Assembly: GCF_027620315.1 (NCBI RefSeq)
Contig: NZ_JAPNNL010000049.1
Coordinates: 1 to 40,104 of the forward strand
Length of the DNA: 40,104 nucleotides
Direction of reading: 5' to 3'
DNA from: Nonomuraea corallina
GTDB taxonomy: Bacteria > Actinomycetota > Actinomycetes > Streptosporangiales > Streptosporangiaceae
Part shown: in pieces, positions 1 through 11,513 of the stretch
Layout of the letters: each line of letters opens with the position of its first letter
How positions within the stretch are numbered: the stretch's first letter is position 1
The notes under the pieces: model-generated
Database searches by the model: none
What the model was told of the DNA's origin: nothing
The model's input: the letters and a program-made list of their open reading frames with translations, nothing else
Translations under genes and position numbers: made by a program

Positions 1-2
1 AC

Positions 3-782
3 CAGCCCGGACTGACCCAACACGGGCCGACCCAACACGGGCCGACCCAACACGGGCCGACCCAGCACGGGCCGGGACGGCCGACGCCGCGCGGCGCGAG
101 GCCCGGCATGGGTGAGCCGCTGCTGTCGGCGCCCGCCTTCCTGACCGGGGATGACGTGCTCGACGTGGCCCCGGTGGCCCCGGTGGCCCCGAACCCCGTC
201 GCCCCGGCACCACCGGTGACCGTGAACCCACAGGCCACGGCCCCGGCGACCGGTGACTTCCTGGTCCATCAGGGGCAGGTTCGCGAGGCGGGACCGCTGT
301 TCACCCCGCGCACCCCGCCCAAGGAGCCGGTCTACCGCATGCCGCCGCCTCCCTCCGCCCCGCCCACGCCGGACCGCCGGGAACCACCGACCGAGGACCC
401 CCGGCCGGACCCCGCCACGACCGGCCCCCTCACGGGCGGGCCTGCCACGGGCGGCCCTCTCACGGGCGACCCCTTCACGAGCGGCTCCCGGACGGCGAAG
501 GGCCGCGCGCGGCCGGATGCGCCGCCGGCCAAGCCACGTCTCACCTCGGAGCCGGGCTCACCGCAGGCCGGGACCACCCGCAGGCCGGACCCCCTGGCGA
601 CGAAGCCCCGCCCCGCCCGCAAGCCCTCAGCGTCGAAGGGACGCCGCCCGCACCCTGCCAAGGGCAGGAAGAAGCGGCGCAACCGTCACCACGACTGGGC
701 GTGGGAGCTGACCGGCTTCCTGATCTGCGTGGCCATCGCGATGATCGTCTTCTTCTCGGTCCCGATGATCATCAAGCCGTGA
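3..782 (+). CDS. Proline-rich tail-anchored protein, 5' end probably outside the window
   Basis: From ATG 108 the protein has 224 residues. About 190 are low-complexity Pro/Ala/Thr/Arg sequence, followed by a basic patch (KGRKKRRNRHH) and one hydrophobic segment (about 200-222, ending VPMIIKP). That is the layout of a tail-anchored or single-pass membrane protein with a long disordered extramembrane part. The same frame stays open upstream of ATG 108 to the window edge and reads through four 15-bp repeats as TQHGP units, and no convincing ribosome site precedes 108. I therefore infer that the gene starts outside the window; if 108 is the true start, the repeats are intergenic. I do not recognise a family and assign no function. 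It converges on the fadE29-like gene, 27 bases away. Confidence 0.6.
   Translation, partial: QPGLTQHGPTQHGPTQHGPTQHGPGRPTPRGARPGMGEPLLSAPAFLTGDDVLDVAPVAPVAPNPVAPAPPVTVNPQATAPATGDFLVHQGQVREAGPLFTPRTPPKEPVYRMPPPPSAPPTPDRREPPTEDPRPDPATTGPLTGGPATGGPLTGDPFTSGSRTAKGRARPDAPPAKPRLTSEPGSPQAGTTRRPDPLATKPRPARKPSASKGRRPHPAKGRKKRRNRHHDWAWELTGFLICVAIAMIVFFSVPMIIKP
14..73. repeat. Four tandem 15-bp repeats
   Basis: The unit GACCCAACACGGGCC occurs at 14-28, 29-43, 44-58 and 59-73. The last copy differs at one base (AGC for AAC). The 15-bp period equals five codons, so every frame is preserved, and the frame of the downstream gene reads TQHGP in each copy. This suggests a coding minisatellite. Confidence 0.9.
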
Positions 783-809
783 CCCGCAGGACCCGTCCCA
801 CCCGGCTGG

Positions 810-1964
810 TCAGCGAGGCGGCCTGGGCAGGCCGAGGCCGAGCATGGTGATCAGTTCCCGCTGCACCTCGTTGACGCCGCCGCCGAAGGTGAGCACCAGG
901 CCGCCCTTGACGCCCCGGTCGATCGTCTCCATCAGCCCGGCCGTCTCCGGGTCGGCCGGGTCGCCGTGGCGGGCCAGGATCTCGCCGGCCAGCCGCCCCG
1001 CCTCCTGCATCCGCTCCGAGGCGTAGACCTTGGTGGCCGAGGCGTCGGGCGCGCCCAGCCAGCCGAGGTCCATGCTCGCCGCGACCTGCCAGTTCAGCAG
1101 CTCGTTCGTACGGAAGAAGGCCCGGATCCGGCCGAGCGCGCGGCGCACGTCCGGCTGGTCGGCCGCGCCCGTCCGGCGCGCCCAGGCCAGCAGGCGGTCG
1201 TAGGTCTGGCCGAGGCTCCCGGCGGGGCCGAGCGTCACGCGTTCGTGGTTGAGCTGGTTGACGATCAGGTCCCAGCCCTTGCCCACCTCGCCGACCACCA
1301 TGTCGGCCGGGACGCGGACGTCGCTGTAGTAGGTGGCGTTCGTGTGGTGGCGGCCGTCCATGGTGGTGATCGGCGTCCAGGAGAAGCCGGGGTCGTCCGT
1401 GGAGACGATCATCATGGTGATGCCGCGGTGTTTCCTCGCCTCGGGGTCGGTGCGGGCGGCCAGCCAGATGTACTGGGCGTGGTGGGCGCCGCTGGTGAAG
1501 ATCTTCTGGCCGTTCACCACGTAGTGGTCGCCGTCCAGCACCGCCGTGGTGCGGAGCGAGGCGAGGTCGGTGCCGGCCTCGGGCTCGGTGTAGCCGATCG
1601 CGAAGTGGCACTCGCCCGCCAGGATGCTGGGCAGGAAGCGCTCCTTCTGCTCGGGCGTCCCGTACTGCATGATCGTCGGTGCGACCGTCTGCACCGAGAT
1701 GAGCGGGTACGGGACGCCGGCGCGGGCGATCTCGTTGGCGAAGATCTGCTGCTCGATGGGGCCGAGACCGGCGCCGCCGTACTCCTTCGGCCAGCCGAGG
1801 CCGAGCTTGCCGTCGCGGCCGAGGCGGCGGCAGTGCGCCATGTACGCCTCGCCGAACGGATCCTCGGCGATCTTCGCGCGCTCCTCGCCGGTCAGGCAGG
1901 CCGCGAAGTACGCGCGCAGGTCCTCCTGGAGACGGCGCTGGCCGGGGGTCAGGTCGATGAGCAT
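810..1964 (-). CDS. fadE29: Acyl-CoA dehydrogenase, FadE29 (ChsE2)-like subunit
   Basis: A 384-residue flavin acyl-CoA dehydrogenase. The N-terminal helical domain starts MLIDLTPGQRRLQ, the FAD/substrate region has FAIGYTEPEAGTDLASLRTT and VVNGQKIFTSGAHH, and the C-terminal helical domain ends with FGGGVNEVQRELI. These segments match FadE29/ChsE2 of the Mycobacterium tuberculosis cholesterol igr operon as I recall it. There it pairs with FadE28 in an alpha2-beta2 enzyme that desaturates the three-carbon steroid side chain (3-oxo-4-pregnene-20-carboxyl-CoA). The ATG at 1964 shares one base with the stop of the upstream fadE28-like gene (TGATG), indicating translational coupling and supporting a heteromer. 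The steroid substrate is inferred from family and context. Confidence 0.9.
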   Translation of the reverse strand: MLIDLTPGQRRLQEDLRAYFAACLTGEERAKIAEDPFGEAYMAHCRRLGRDGKLGLGWPKEYGGAGLGPIEQQIFANEIARAGVPYPLISVQTVAPTIMQYGTPEQKERFLPSILAGECHFAIGYTEPEAGTDLASLRTTAVLDGDHYVVNGQKIFTSGAHHAQYIWLAARTDPEARKHRGITMMIVSTDDPGFSWTPITTMDGRHHTNATYYSDVRVPADMVVGEVGKGWDLIVNQLNHERVTLGPAGSLGQTYDRLLAWARRTGAADQPDVRRALGRIRAFFRTNELLNWQVAASMDLGWLGAPDASATKVYASERMQEAGRLAGEILARHGDPADPETAGLMETIDRGVKGGLVLTFGGGVNEVQRELITMLGLGLPRPPR

Positions 1965-3061
1965 CAGGCGAGCGCTCCGATCAGGTCGAGCTGCGCGTCG
2001 GCGCCGCCGAGCAGGTGCGCCAGGTGCTTGGCGTGCGCGAAGTAGCGGTGCAGCGGGTACGTCACGTCCAGCCCCAGGCCGCCGTGCAGGTGCTGGCAGG
2101 TGTAGAGGGCGCGGGCCGCCTCGGTCGTGTGGTACCCGGCCAGCACCACGTCCTCCTCGGCGGGCAGGCCCTCGGCCAGCCGCCAGGCGCCGGACCACAG
2201 GGCCACGTCGAGCGCCCGAGCCGTGATGTAGACGTCGGCGACCTGCGTGGTGACGGCCTGGAACTCGGCCAGCGCCCGGCCGAACTGCCTGCGGTTCCTG
2301 ACGTGCTCGACGGTCAGGCGCAGCGCCCCGGCGAGCACCCCGGACGCCTGCGCGGCCACGGCCACGGTGTAGAGCAGGCGCACCCCCGCCACCGCCTCGG
2401 GCCCGGCCACCCGCTCGGCCGGGGCCGCGTCGAACGTGATCGTGGCGGCGGGCTCCCCTGTCGAGCAGAACTCGGGCGTGGTGATCGTGGTGACTCCCTC
2501 CCCCGCCGGTCCGCCCTCGGGGGTGGCGGCGGCCGGAGGGCCGGCGGGCGCGAGCCGTGCCAGGAACAGGCCCTCGGCGGCGGTGACCAGCACGTCTCCG
2601 TCCGGGAAGGCCACCCCGCACTTGCGGCCGGTCAGCGCCCAGCCGTCCGCCTTCCGTTGGGCGGTGGTGGCGGGCGGGTCGGCCGGGGCCCGGCCCGGCT
2701 CTCTGATGGCGACCGTGGACCCGGCGGCGCCGTTCAACCGGCTCTGCTGGTCCGGGGTCCCGTACCGGCTCGCGGCGAGCGTGCTCACGAGGGTCGCGGC
2801 CAGCGGGCCCGGCGCCGCCCGCGCGCCGGCCTCACGCAGCACCACCGCCATCTCGACCGGCCCCAGCCCCGCGCCGCCCGCGCTCTCGGGCACGCAGATC
2901 GCGGTCAGGCCCGCCGCGCGCAGCGCCTGCCACAGGCCGGGGTCGTACGGCGCGCGGCCGCGTTCGTGCGCCTCCAGCCGCTCCTGGCTCGCCTCCTTGG
3001 CCAGCAGGCCGGCGGCCAGTTCACGCAGGGCTTCCTGGGTCTCGTCAAGGCCGAAGTCCAT
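1964..3061 (-). CDS. fadE28: Acyl-CoA dehydrogenase, FadE28 (ChsE1)-like subunit
   Basis: A 365-residue acyl-CoA dehydrogenase-fold protein. The N-terminus MDFGLDETQEALREL is typical of FadE28/ChsE1. The C-terminal half contains RRQFGRALAEFQAV, CQHLHGGLGLDVTYPLHRY and LLGGADAQLDLIG, all close to ChsE1. The middle domain is shorter and less conserved than in homomeric enzymes, as expected for the partner subunit. I chose ATG 3061 over an upstream ATG at 3088 because GGAGG (3067-3071) sits five bases before it and the family starts at MDF. A predicted promoter at 3098-3126, overlapped by a near-consensus KstR site, precedes it. It probably works with the next gene in steroid side-chain beta-oxidation. 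Confidence 0.88.
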   Translation of the reverse strand: MDFGLDETQEALRELAAGLLAKEASQERLEAHERGRAPYDPGLWQALRAAGLTAICVPESAGGAGLGPVEMAVVLREAGARAAPGPLAATLVSTLAASRYGTPDQQSRLNGAAGSTVAIREPGRAPADPPATTAQRKADGWALTGRKCGVAFPDGDVLVTAAEGLFLARLAPAGPPAAATPEGGPAGEGVTTITTPEFCSTGEPAATITFDAAPAERVAGPEAVAGVRLLYTVAVAAQASGVLAGALRLTVEHVRNRRQFGRALAEFQAVTTQVADVYITARALDVALWSGAWRLAEGLPAEEDVVLAGYHTTEAARALYTCQHLHGGLGLDVTYPLHRYFAHAKHLAHLLGGADAQLDLIGALA

Positions 3062-3097
3062 CCGCGCCTCCACCAAGCGCTCGGTCAACCGAATCGA

Positions 3098-3126
3098 AAA
3101 CTAGAACAGATTCCAATATCTGTCCA
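3098..3126 (-). promoter_or_regulatory. Predicted fadE28-fadE29 promoter
   Basis: On the minus strand TGGACA (3126-3121) is followed after 17 bases by TAGTTT (3103-3098). These match the -35 and -10 consensus well and fit the TAnnnT form of actinobacterial -10 boxes. Transcription would begin about 30 bases before the ATG at 3061. Confidence 0.55.
3102..3115. promoter_or_regulatory. Near-consensus KstR operator before fadE28
   Basis: TAGAACAGATTCCA matches the published KstR consensus TnnAACnnGTTnnA except for A in place of the central G. It lies between and partly over the predicted -35 and -10 boxes of the fadE28 promoter, where bound repressor would block polymerase. Confidence 0.6.
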
Positions 3127-3235
3127 GTGCCGATTAATCCGAATAATCCTCGATATATCCGTGAAACGCCGCAGACATGCGCTGATAGGCCTTCTTTGTG
3201 ACTCGCGGGTAACAAGCCGGGGCGTCGGGAAATCA

Positions 3236-3249
3236 GATAACGTGTTCTT
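3236..3249. promoter_or_regulatory. Degenerate KstR-like site before kstR
   Basis: GATAACGTGTTCTT keeps the AACnnGTT core but not the outer T and A of the consensus. It lies 66 bases before the chosen start of the TetR-family gene, where autoregulation is expected for KstR proteins. Confidence 0.45.
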
Positions 3250-3315
3250 ATGCGCACTCCGCAGGCGGCCCTTCAGGGAGCCATCGCCACACCCCCCACC
3301 ACCCCTGAGAGGACC

Positions 3316-3945
3316 ATGGAGCACGACTTCACCGCCGACGGGCTCCCGTCCGGCGGCCCCCCACCGGGCGGACAGGGCGCCCGATCGCGCAGCCAGCACC
3401 AGCGCCGCAAGCGCATCGTCCAGGCCGCCGCGGCCCTCGCCTCGCGCGGCGGGGTCGAGGCCATGCAGATGCGCACCGTCGCCGAGCGGGCGGGCGTGGC
3501 GCTCGGCACCCTCTACCGCTACTTCCCCTCCAAGATGGACCTCGTCGTGGCGGTCGTCGGCGAGGAGATCGACCTGCTGGAGAGCAGCATCGAGCGCCGT
3601 CCGCCGAGCGCGGACACCGCGTCGGGGCGCGCGGTCGACGTGCTGATGCGGGCCACCCGGGGGCTCATGCGCGAGCCCGAGCTGGCCGACGCGCTCATCC
3701 GCTCGCTCATCCTCGCCGACGACGTCGAGATCCCCCTCGGCGACCGCATGGCCGGCCTCCTGCTCCGCGTCTCCGCCGGCGGCCTCACCCCGGAGCAGGC
3801 CACCGAGGAGCAGCTCGCCTTGGCGGGCTCGCTGGCGAGCGTCTGGGTCCAGGAGCTCCTGGAGATCCTCCGCGGCCGGCGCACCCACGACCAGATCCAG
3901 CGGCGCATCGAGATCGCCGCCTCCCGCCTGCTCGGCGACATCTGA
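3316..3945 (+). CDS. kstR: TetR-family regulator, KstR-like
   Basis: A 209-residue TetR-family repressor. A basic entry (SQHQRRKRIVQAAAALASR) leads into a helix-turn-helix with GGVEAMQMRTVAERAGVALG followed by TLYRYFPSKMDL. This block closely follows KstR (Rv3574), the ligand-responsive repressor of cholesterol catabolism. The rest is the usual helical ligand/dimer domain. KstR is known to bind TnnAACnnGTTnnA, and this window holds several such sites. I chose ATG 3316 (AGAGG just upstream, length near that of KstR) over ATG 3250, which would place a KstR-like palindrome immediately against the start. It is divergent from fadE28-fadE29. The ligand, probably a steroid-CoA intermediate, is inferred. 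Confidence 0.82.
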   Translation: MEHDFTADGLPSGGPPPGGQGARSRSQHQRRKRIVQAAAALASRGGVEAMQMRTVAERAGVALGTLYRYFPSKMDLVVAVVGEEIDLLESSIERRPPSADTASGRAVDVLMRATRGLMREPELADALIRSLILADDVEIPLGDRMAGLLLRVSAGGLTPEQATEEQLALAGSLASVWVQELLEILRGRRTHDQIQRRIEIAASRLLGDI

Positions 3946-3953
3946 CGCTCCCC

Positions 3954-3976
3954 GGTCCGGCGTTGGCCGGATCTTT
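3954..3976 (+). terminator. Predicted intrinsic terminator after kstR
   Basis: GGTCCGGC (3954-3961) pairs with GCCGGATC (3966-3973), with one G-U pair and a GTTG loop, and is followed by TTT. It starts 8 bases after the TGA of the regulator gene. The T-run is short, as is common in high-GC genomes. Confidence 0.6.
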
Positions 3977-4036
3977 GCGGATGTTGGCTTCCCGGCCGCT
4001 CGCCCGTACACCGGTCGGAGGCGCAAGCTGGTCGGC

Positions 4037-4981
4037 ATGAGAATGCTCGCGATCACTCAGGACTCGCTCGGCGGGCCCGAGGTGCTGAAGGTGACGGAAA
4101 CCGACAGGCCGGTGCCCGGCCCGACCGAGGTGCTGGTGCGGGTGGAGGCCACCTCGGTCAACCCGACCGACTGGAAGACGCGCGCCACCGGCGGGCTGCT
4201 GGGCGCGCCGCCGTTCACGCTCGGGTACGACGTCTCCGGCGTGGTGGAGGACTCCGGGATCGGCCAGGCCCTGTACGCGCCGGGCGACGAGGTCTTCGGC
4301 ATGCTGCGCTACCCCTTCGGCAACGGCGCCTACGCCCAGTACGTCACGGCGCCCTCCCGCCACTTCGCCCGCAAGCCGCCCGCCGTCGACCACGTGGAGG
4401 CGGCCGCCGTCCCGCTCGCCGCGCTGACCGCGTGGCAGGCGCTGGTCGACGTCGCCGGGCTCAAAGGGGGGCAGCGCGTTCTGGTGCACGCGGCGGCCGG
4501 CGGGGTGGGCCACTTCGCGGTGCAGATCGCCAAGGCGCGCGGCGCGCACGTGATCGGCACCGCGAGCGCGGGCAAGCACGAGTTCCTGCGCCGGCTCGGC
4601 GCGGACGAGCTCGTCGACTACCGCGCCGTCGACTTCGCCGAGACGGTACGCGACGTGAACGTGGTGCTGGACGGCATCTGCGGCGACTACGGGCATCGCT
4701 CGCTGCGCGTCCTGCGCCCCGGTGGCACGCTCGTCTCGCTCGCCCTGTCGGCGCTGGACGAGAAGGTGCACGACGAGGCGGACGCGCGGGGCATCAGGTC
4801 GGCGGCCATGCTGGTGGAGCCGGACCACGCCGCCATGCGCACGCTGGCGGCGCTGATGGAGGCGGGGAGGCTGCGTCCGGAGGTGGCCGCCGTCCTGCCG
4901 CTGACGGAGGCGGCCAAGGCGCACGAGCTCGGCGAGACCGGCCGCACCACGGGCAAGATCGTCCTTACGGTGCCGCACTGA
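4037..4981 (+). CDS. NADP-dependent quinone oxidoreductase-like MDR protein
   Basis: A 314-residue medium-chain dehydrogenase/reductase of the zinc-free zeta-crystallin type. The GroES-like N-terminal half has [13 protein letters not shown] and [11 protein letters not shown]. The Rossmann half has the nucleotide motif [20 protein letters not shown], and the C-terminus TTGKIVLTV is typical. The cysteine and histidine zinc ligands of alcohol dehydrogenases are absent, so quinone or enone reduction with NADPH is the likely reaction. The substrate is unknown. It lies between kstR and a sigma factor gene with its own spacing on both sides, and no KstR-like site was found before it. A link to steroid metabolism is therefore not shown. 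Confidence 0.85.
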   Translation: MRMLAITQDSLGGPEVLKVTETDRPVPGPTEVLVRVEATSVNPTDWKTRATGGLLGAPPFTLGYDVSGVVEDSGIGQALYAPGDEVFGMLRYPFGNGAYAQYVTAPSRHFARKPPAVDHVEAAAVPLAALTAWQALVDVAGLKGGQRVLVHAAAGGVGHFAVQIAKARGAHVIGTASAGKHEFLRRLGADELVDYRAVDFAETVRDVNVVLDGICGDYGHRSLRVLRPGGTLVSLALSALDEKVHDEADARGIRSAAMLVEPDHAAMRTLAALMEAGRLRPEVAAVLPLTEAAKAHELGETGRTTGKIVLTVPH

Positions 4982-5023
4982 TCGCGCCCCCGGCAGGACG
5001 TGGCCGGGGACGTTCCCGCAGGG

Positions 5024-5046
5024 GGCACCGGAGATCTGTCGGTGCC
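5024..5046. promoter_or_regulatory. Perfect inverted repeat upstream of the sigma factor gene
   Basis: GGCACCG (5024-5030) and CGGTGCC (5040-5046) are perfect complements around a 9-base centre. The element lies 18 bases before the ATG at 5065 and 42 after the previous stop. It could be an operator or a weak terminator hairpin, but no T-run follows. Confidence 0.45.
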
Positions 5047-5064
5047 GTCGTCTATACAGGGGGG

Positions 5065-8307
<3,243 letters not shown>

Positions 8308-8364
8308 CCGTCTCCGCGGGGGCCGGGTCATCCGGGAGGCCGTCGGCGACCGCCATCGTCCGCC

Positions 8365-9222
8365 TCAGGACACGTACGGCTCCGAATGGGTCGCCGACGG
8401 GCCGATGTCGCTCTCCGGAGCGTCGGGGCCGGGACGCCGGCGCTCCTCCCACTCCACGACCTCGGCCTTCGCCGGGGCGGTGATGATCAGGTGCTCGCCC
8501 CAGCCGGAGTAGCGGGTGTCGATGGTGCGGTAGGCGCCCGACCTGGCCCGCTCGGTGGTCGAGAGCCGCACGGGCAGGCCGCGGGCGTCGGTCCAGAGCC
8601 GCCAGGAGACGGCGGTCTTGGCGTAGGCGCCGCGGGGGGCGCCGTCGAAGAGCCCGCCGTAGTAAGCCTTGTCGGCCTCGTACAGCTGGGCGTAGGTGAT
8701 CGTGCCCTGGTAGAGGTGGCCGCCGGAGACCGCCCTGGCGCGCTTGCCCTTGAGCGCGGCCTTGAGCACGGCCGGGTCGAACACGTTGATCGTCTGCTTG
8801 CTCGCCACGGCGAGCGCCAGGTTGGGGTGGCTGTCGTCCTGCATGGTCCGGACCCAGAGCTTGTCCTTGGGCAGGAACTCGGCGACGGCCTCGCCTGAGG
8901 TGTAGACGGACGTGCCCACGGCGGCCCGCTGGCCCGGCTTGCTGCCCTGGCCGTCGCTGCTTCGGGAGTCGGAGGCGTCCTCGACGTCCGCCCACGAGGC
9001 GACCGGCCCGGTCGGGGCGAGCTGGATGCCGCTGTGGTAGCGCGTCCGGGTGGACGCCTGGCTGGTCACGGTCCGCGACACCTCGGCGACGCGCACGCCG
9101 CGCTCGGGCCGCAGCTGCGCCTTGACGGCCTGCGCCGGGTCGGGTGCCGCCTGGGCCGCGGCGGGGGTGGCGAGCAGGGTTGCGGCCAGCGCGACGGCCG
9201 CGGGAAGGATCCAACGCCTCAT
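8365..9222 (-). CDS. Secreted protein of unknown function
   Basis: A 285-residue protein with a Sec signal peptide: MRRWILP, a hydrophobic core, then a TPAAAQA cleavage region near residue 25. There is no lipobox. The mature part is mixed alpha/beta with features seen in LppX/LprG-like or outer-membrane-lipoprotein-sorting-type folds (TWTDARG-like strands, RYSGWGEHLIITAPAKAEVV). This resemblance is weak and I assign no function. It is transcribed alone, converging on the MBL gene and diverging from the phosphoesterase gene 100 bases away. Confidence 0.75.
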   Translation of the reverse strand: MRRWILPAAVALAATLLATPAAAQAAPDPAQAVKAQLRPERGVRVAEVSRTVTSQASTRTRYHSGIQLAPTGPVASWADVEDASDSRSSDGQGSKPGQRAAVGTSVYTSGEAVAEFLPKDKLWVRTMQDDSHPNLALAVASKQTINVFDPAVLKAALKGKRARAVSGGHLYQGTITYAQLYEADKAYYGGLFDGAPRGAYAKTAVSWRLWTDARGLPVRLSTTERARSGAYRTIDTRYSGWGEHLIITAPAKAEVVEWEERRRPGPDAPESDIGPSATHSEPYVS

Positions 9223-9322
9223 GATTCTGCAGTCCTAGGGAGGGGGATGCTGAGGGAGATCATCTTTCCAGAACCTGGGCGGGGTTCGCTCGTACATGGG
9301 CGAAATCGGGTAGCACGCCTGT

Positions 9323-10270
9323 GTGGCTGACAAACTCAACCAATACAGGAGCAAACGCAACGCCAGCCGTACCCCCGAACCCGTCCCCGAGGAGCCCCCG
9401 GAGCCGCGCGGCGGCGCCTCCTTCGTCATCCAGGAGCACCACGCCCGATCCCTGCACTGGGACCTGCGCCTGGAACGCGACGGAGTCCTGGTCTCCTGGG
9501 CCATCCCCCGGGGCCTGCCGGCCGACCCCGCCACCAACCACCTGGCCGTGCACACCGAGGACCACCCGATGGAGTACCTCACCTTCCACGGCCAGATCCC
9601 CCAGGGCGAGTACGGCGGCGGCGCCATGACGATCTGGGACCAGGGCACGTACGAGACCGAGAAGTGGTCGGAGCGCGAGGTCAAGGTCGTCCTGCACGGC
9701 TCGCGCGCCGAGGGCCGGTTCGTGCTGTTCCAGACGAACGGCAAGAACTGGATGATCCACCGCATGGACCCCCCGTCCCGCGCTCCCCTGCCGGACGTCG
9801 CGCCCATGCTCCCTTCGCGCCGCTCCCGCCTGCCGCGCGACACCGCCGCGTACGCGTACGAGTTCGCCTGGGGCGGGCGCCGCCTCCTGGTCCCGATCGA
9901 GGGCGGCCGCACCACCGCCGCCCGCGAGCACCCGTGGCTGCGGGCGCTCGCGGCGTCGTTCGGCAGCCGCACCGCCCTCCTGGACGGCGAGCTCGCCACC
10001 CTCTCGGGCGCCGAGGTGCTGGTCTTCTACGACCTGCTGTACGACGACGGCCGGGTGTTGCTGGACGAGCCCTACGAGGTCCGCCGGGCGGCCCTGGAGA
10101 CGCTCGACCTGTCCACGCCCCGCTGGCAGACCGCCCCCTCCTGGCCCGGCGACGCCCGGCCGGTCCTTGCGGCGGCACGCGAGCAGGGCCTGCCCGGCGT
10201 GGTCGCCAAACGCCTCGACTCCCCCTACGAGCCCGGCGAGTCGGCGGCCTGGCTGTTCATCCCGTCCTGA
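9323..10270 (+). CDS. LigD-type 3'-phosphoesterase fused to a degenerate ATP-ligase domain
   Basis: A 315-residue protein. Residues 30-150 are a LigD phosphoesterase domain, which in bacterial end-joining trims 3' ribonucleotides and phosphates. H39, H45, D47, R49, H81 and Y85 keep the spacing of the active-site residues I recall from Pseudomonas LigD. Residues 165-315 resemble a DNA ligase adenylation domain: DGELA at 221 and VVAKRLDSPYEPG at 293 survive. However, motif I KxDG is AWGG (182-185), the motif IV glutamate is proline, and the motif V lysines are gone. It should not form ligase-AMP. A DNA-binding or regulatory role is inferred. Start is GTG. Its 3' end overlaps the convergent exporter gene by 46 bases. 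Confidence 0.85.
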   Translation: MADKLNQYRSKRNASRTPEPVPEEPPEPRGGASFVIQEHHARSLHWDLRLERDGVLVSWAIPRGLPADPATNHLAVHTEDHPMEYLTFHGQIPQGEYGGGAMTIWDQGTYETEKWSEREVKVVLHGSRAEGRFVLFQTNGKNWMIHRMDPPSRAPLPDVAPMLPSRRSRLPRDTAAYAYEFAWGGRRLLVPIEGGRTTAAREHPWLRALAASFGSRTALLDGELATLSGAEVLVFYDLLYDDGRVLLDEPYEVRRAALETLDLSTPRWQTAPSWPGDARPVLAAAREQGLPGVVAKRLDSPYEPGESAAWLFIPS

Positions 10271-11397
10271 CGCCGGACCAGGACGGCGAAGGCGATCGCG
10301 CACAGCAGCGCGCTCACCCACAGCGGCGACCGGAACCCATGGCCGGCGGCGATGGCGAGGCCGCCCTGCCAGGGGCCGAGCGCCGCGCCGACGTTGAGGG
10401 CCGCCGTGGCGAATGCGCCGCCCAGCGTCGGCGCGCCCGCGGCGGCGTAGAGCACCCGGGAGATCAGCGTCGAACCGACGGCGAACGCGAGCGTCCCCTG
10501 GACGAGGACGAGCACGACCGTCGCCACCGGGCTCCCGGCGGTCAGCGCGAACACCACCCACCCGGCCGGCAGCGCCGTCCCGCCCATCACCAGCAGCCGC
10601 GCGGGCCGTACGTCGGCCAGCCGACCGGCGGCGGTGACGCCGGCGAACGAGCCGAGGCCGAACAGCGCCAGCACGACGGGCACCCAGGCCGCGCCCATCC
10701 CCGCCACGTCGGTGACGATCGGCGCGAGGTAGGTGTAGGCGCAGAAGGTCGCCCCGTTCACCAGCGCGCCGAGCAGCAGCGTCACCAGCAGGCGCCGGTC
10801 GCGCAGCGCCCCGAGCTCACGGCGGGCGCCGCCGCCCCGGGTGTGGACGGCCGGGACGTCGGGCACCGCCCTGAGGATCGCGGCGAACGCCGGCGCCGAC
10901 ACCAGGGCCACCGCCCAGAACGCCGAGCGCCACCCCCACGCCTGGCCGAGCAGCGCCCCCGCGGGCACTCCGGCGACGCAGGCGGCGGTGACCCCGCCGA
11001 GCAGGACGGCGGTGGCGCGCCCCTTGGCGTCCGACGCGACCAGGCCGGCCGCCGCCGACAGCGCCACGGCCAGGAACCCGGCGTTGGCCAGCGCCCCGAC
11101 GACCCGCGTCAGCAGCAGCACGTCGAAGCTCGTGGTGACCGCGCCGAGGACGTGCACAAGCAGGAAGACCGCCAGGAACGCCAGCAGCGCGCGCCGCCGC
11201 GGCCAGCGCAGGCTCAGGATCGCCATCAGCGGCGCGCCGACGACCATGCCCACGGCGAACGCCGAGGTGAGCCGGCCGGCTTCCGGAATGGTCACGCCCA
11301 GATCCAGGGCGATGCCCGGCACCAGGCCGGACAGCATGAACTCGGACGTGCCCATGGCGAACACGGCCAGCCCGAGCAGGTAGACGAACAGAGGCAT
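10225..11397 (-). CDS. cmx: Cmx/CmrA-type MFS exporter (chloramphenicol-like)
   Basis: A 390-residue twelve-helix major facilitator of the DHA1 drug:proton antiporter group. Helix 1 reads LAVFAMGTSEFMLSGLVPGI, the 2-3 loop has FAVGMVVGAPLMA, and helix 5 carries the antiporter motif GVPAGALLGQAWGWRSAFW. ALVNGATFCAYTYLAPIVT and VGSTLISRVLYAAAGAPTLGG match Cmx/CmrA chloramphenicol exporters well. I chose ATG 11397, as in Cmx, with GGAG (11407-11404) upstream; GTG 11412 would add five residues. Its leader contains a short reading frame and alternative hairpins. Drug specificity is inferred from family. Confidence 0.85.
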   Translation of the reverse strand: MPLFVYLLGLAVFAMGTSEFMLSGLVPGIALDLGVTIPEAGRLTSAFAVGMVVGAPLMAILSLRWPRRRALLAFLAVFLLVHVLGAVTTSFDVLLLTRVVGALANAGFLAVALSAAAGLVASDAKGRATAVLLGGVTAACVAGVPAGALLGQAWGWRSAFWAVALVSAPAFAAILRAVPDVPAVHTRGGGARRELGALRDRRLLVTLLLGALVNGATFCAYTYLAPIVTDVAGMGAAWVPVVLALFGLGSFAGVTAAGRLADVRPARLLVMGGTALPAGWVVFALTAGSPVATVVLVLVQGTLAFAVGSTLISRVLYAAAGAPTLGGAFATAALNVGAALGPWQGGLAIAAGHGFRSPLWVSALLCAIAFAVLVRRQDGMNSQAADSPGS

Positions 11398-11448
11398 GAA
11401 GAGGCTCCGCACCCAGAGAGGGATCGACAGGAAAGCGGGGCCGGTGAT

Positions 11449-11483
11449 CCGGTGGTCTCTTTACGCCACCGGACGACCGGTGG
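11449..11483 (-). promoter_or_regulatory. Mutually exclusive hairpins in the cmx leader
   Basis: On the minus strand CCACCGG (11483-11477), CCGGTGG (11472-11466) and CCACCGG (11455-11449) lie in a row. The middle element is a perfect complement of both neighbours, giving either a 4-base-loop or a 10-base-loop hairpin. This is the arrangement expected of an attenuator. Confidence 0.6.
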
Positions 11484-11513
11484 CTACCGTCTTGACGCCT
11501 CTGGGCTGGACAC
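11484..11513 (-). other. Candidate cmx leader peptide, 9 codons
   Basis: GTG at 11513 opens a frame encoding MSSPEASRR and stops at TAG 11486-11484, immediately before the first hairpin arm. Upstream on the same strand lie TTGGCA, a 17-base gap and TTAGGT. These could be a promoter placing the transcript start within a few bases of the GTG. Translation of the peptide is not proven. Confidence 0.4.

Noticed and set aside
3250..3315. ATG 3250 as the kstR start
   Set aside because: It would put the KstR-like palindrome directly against the start codon and add 22 residues not seen in KstR. ATG 3316 fits better.
8777..8790. TCGAACACGTTGAT, a near match to the KstR consensus
   Set aside because: It lies inside the secreted-protein gene, where codons for Asn-Val-Phe-Asp explain it, and it fails the last fixed base.
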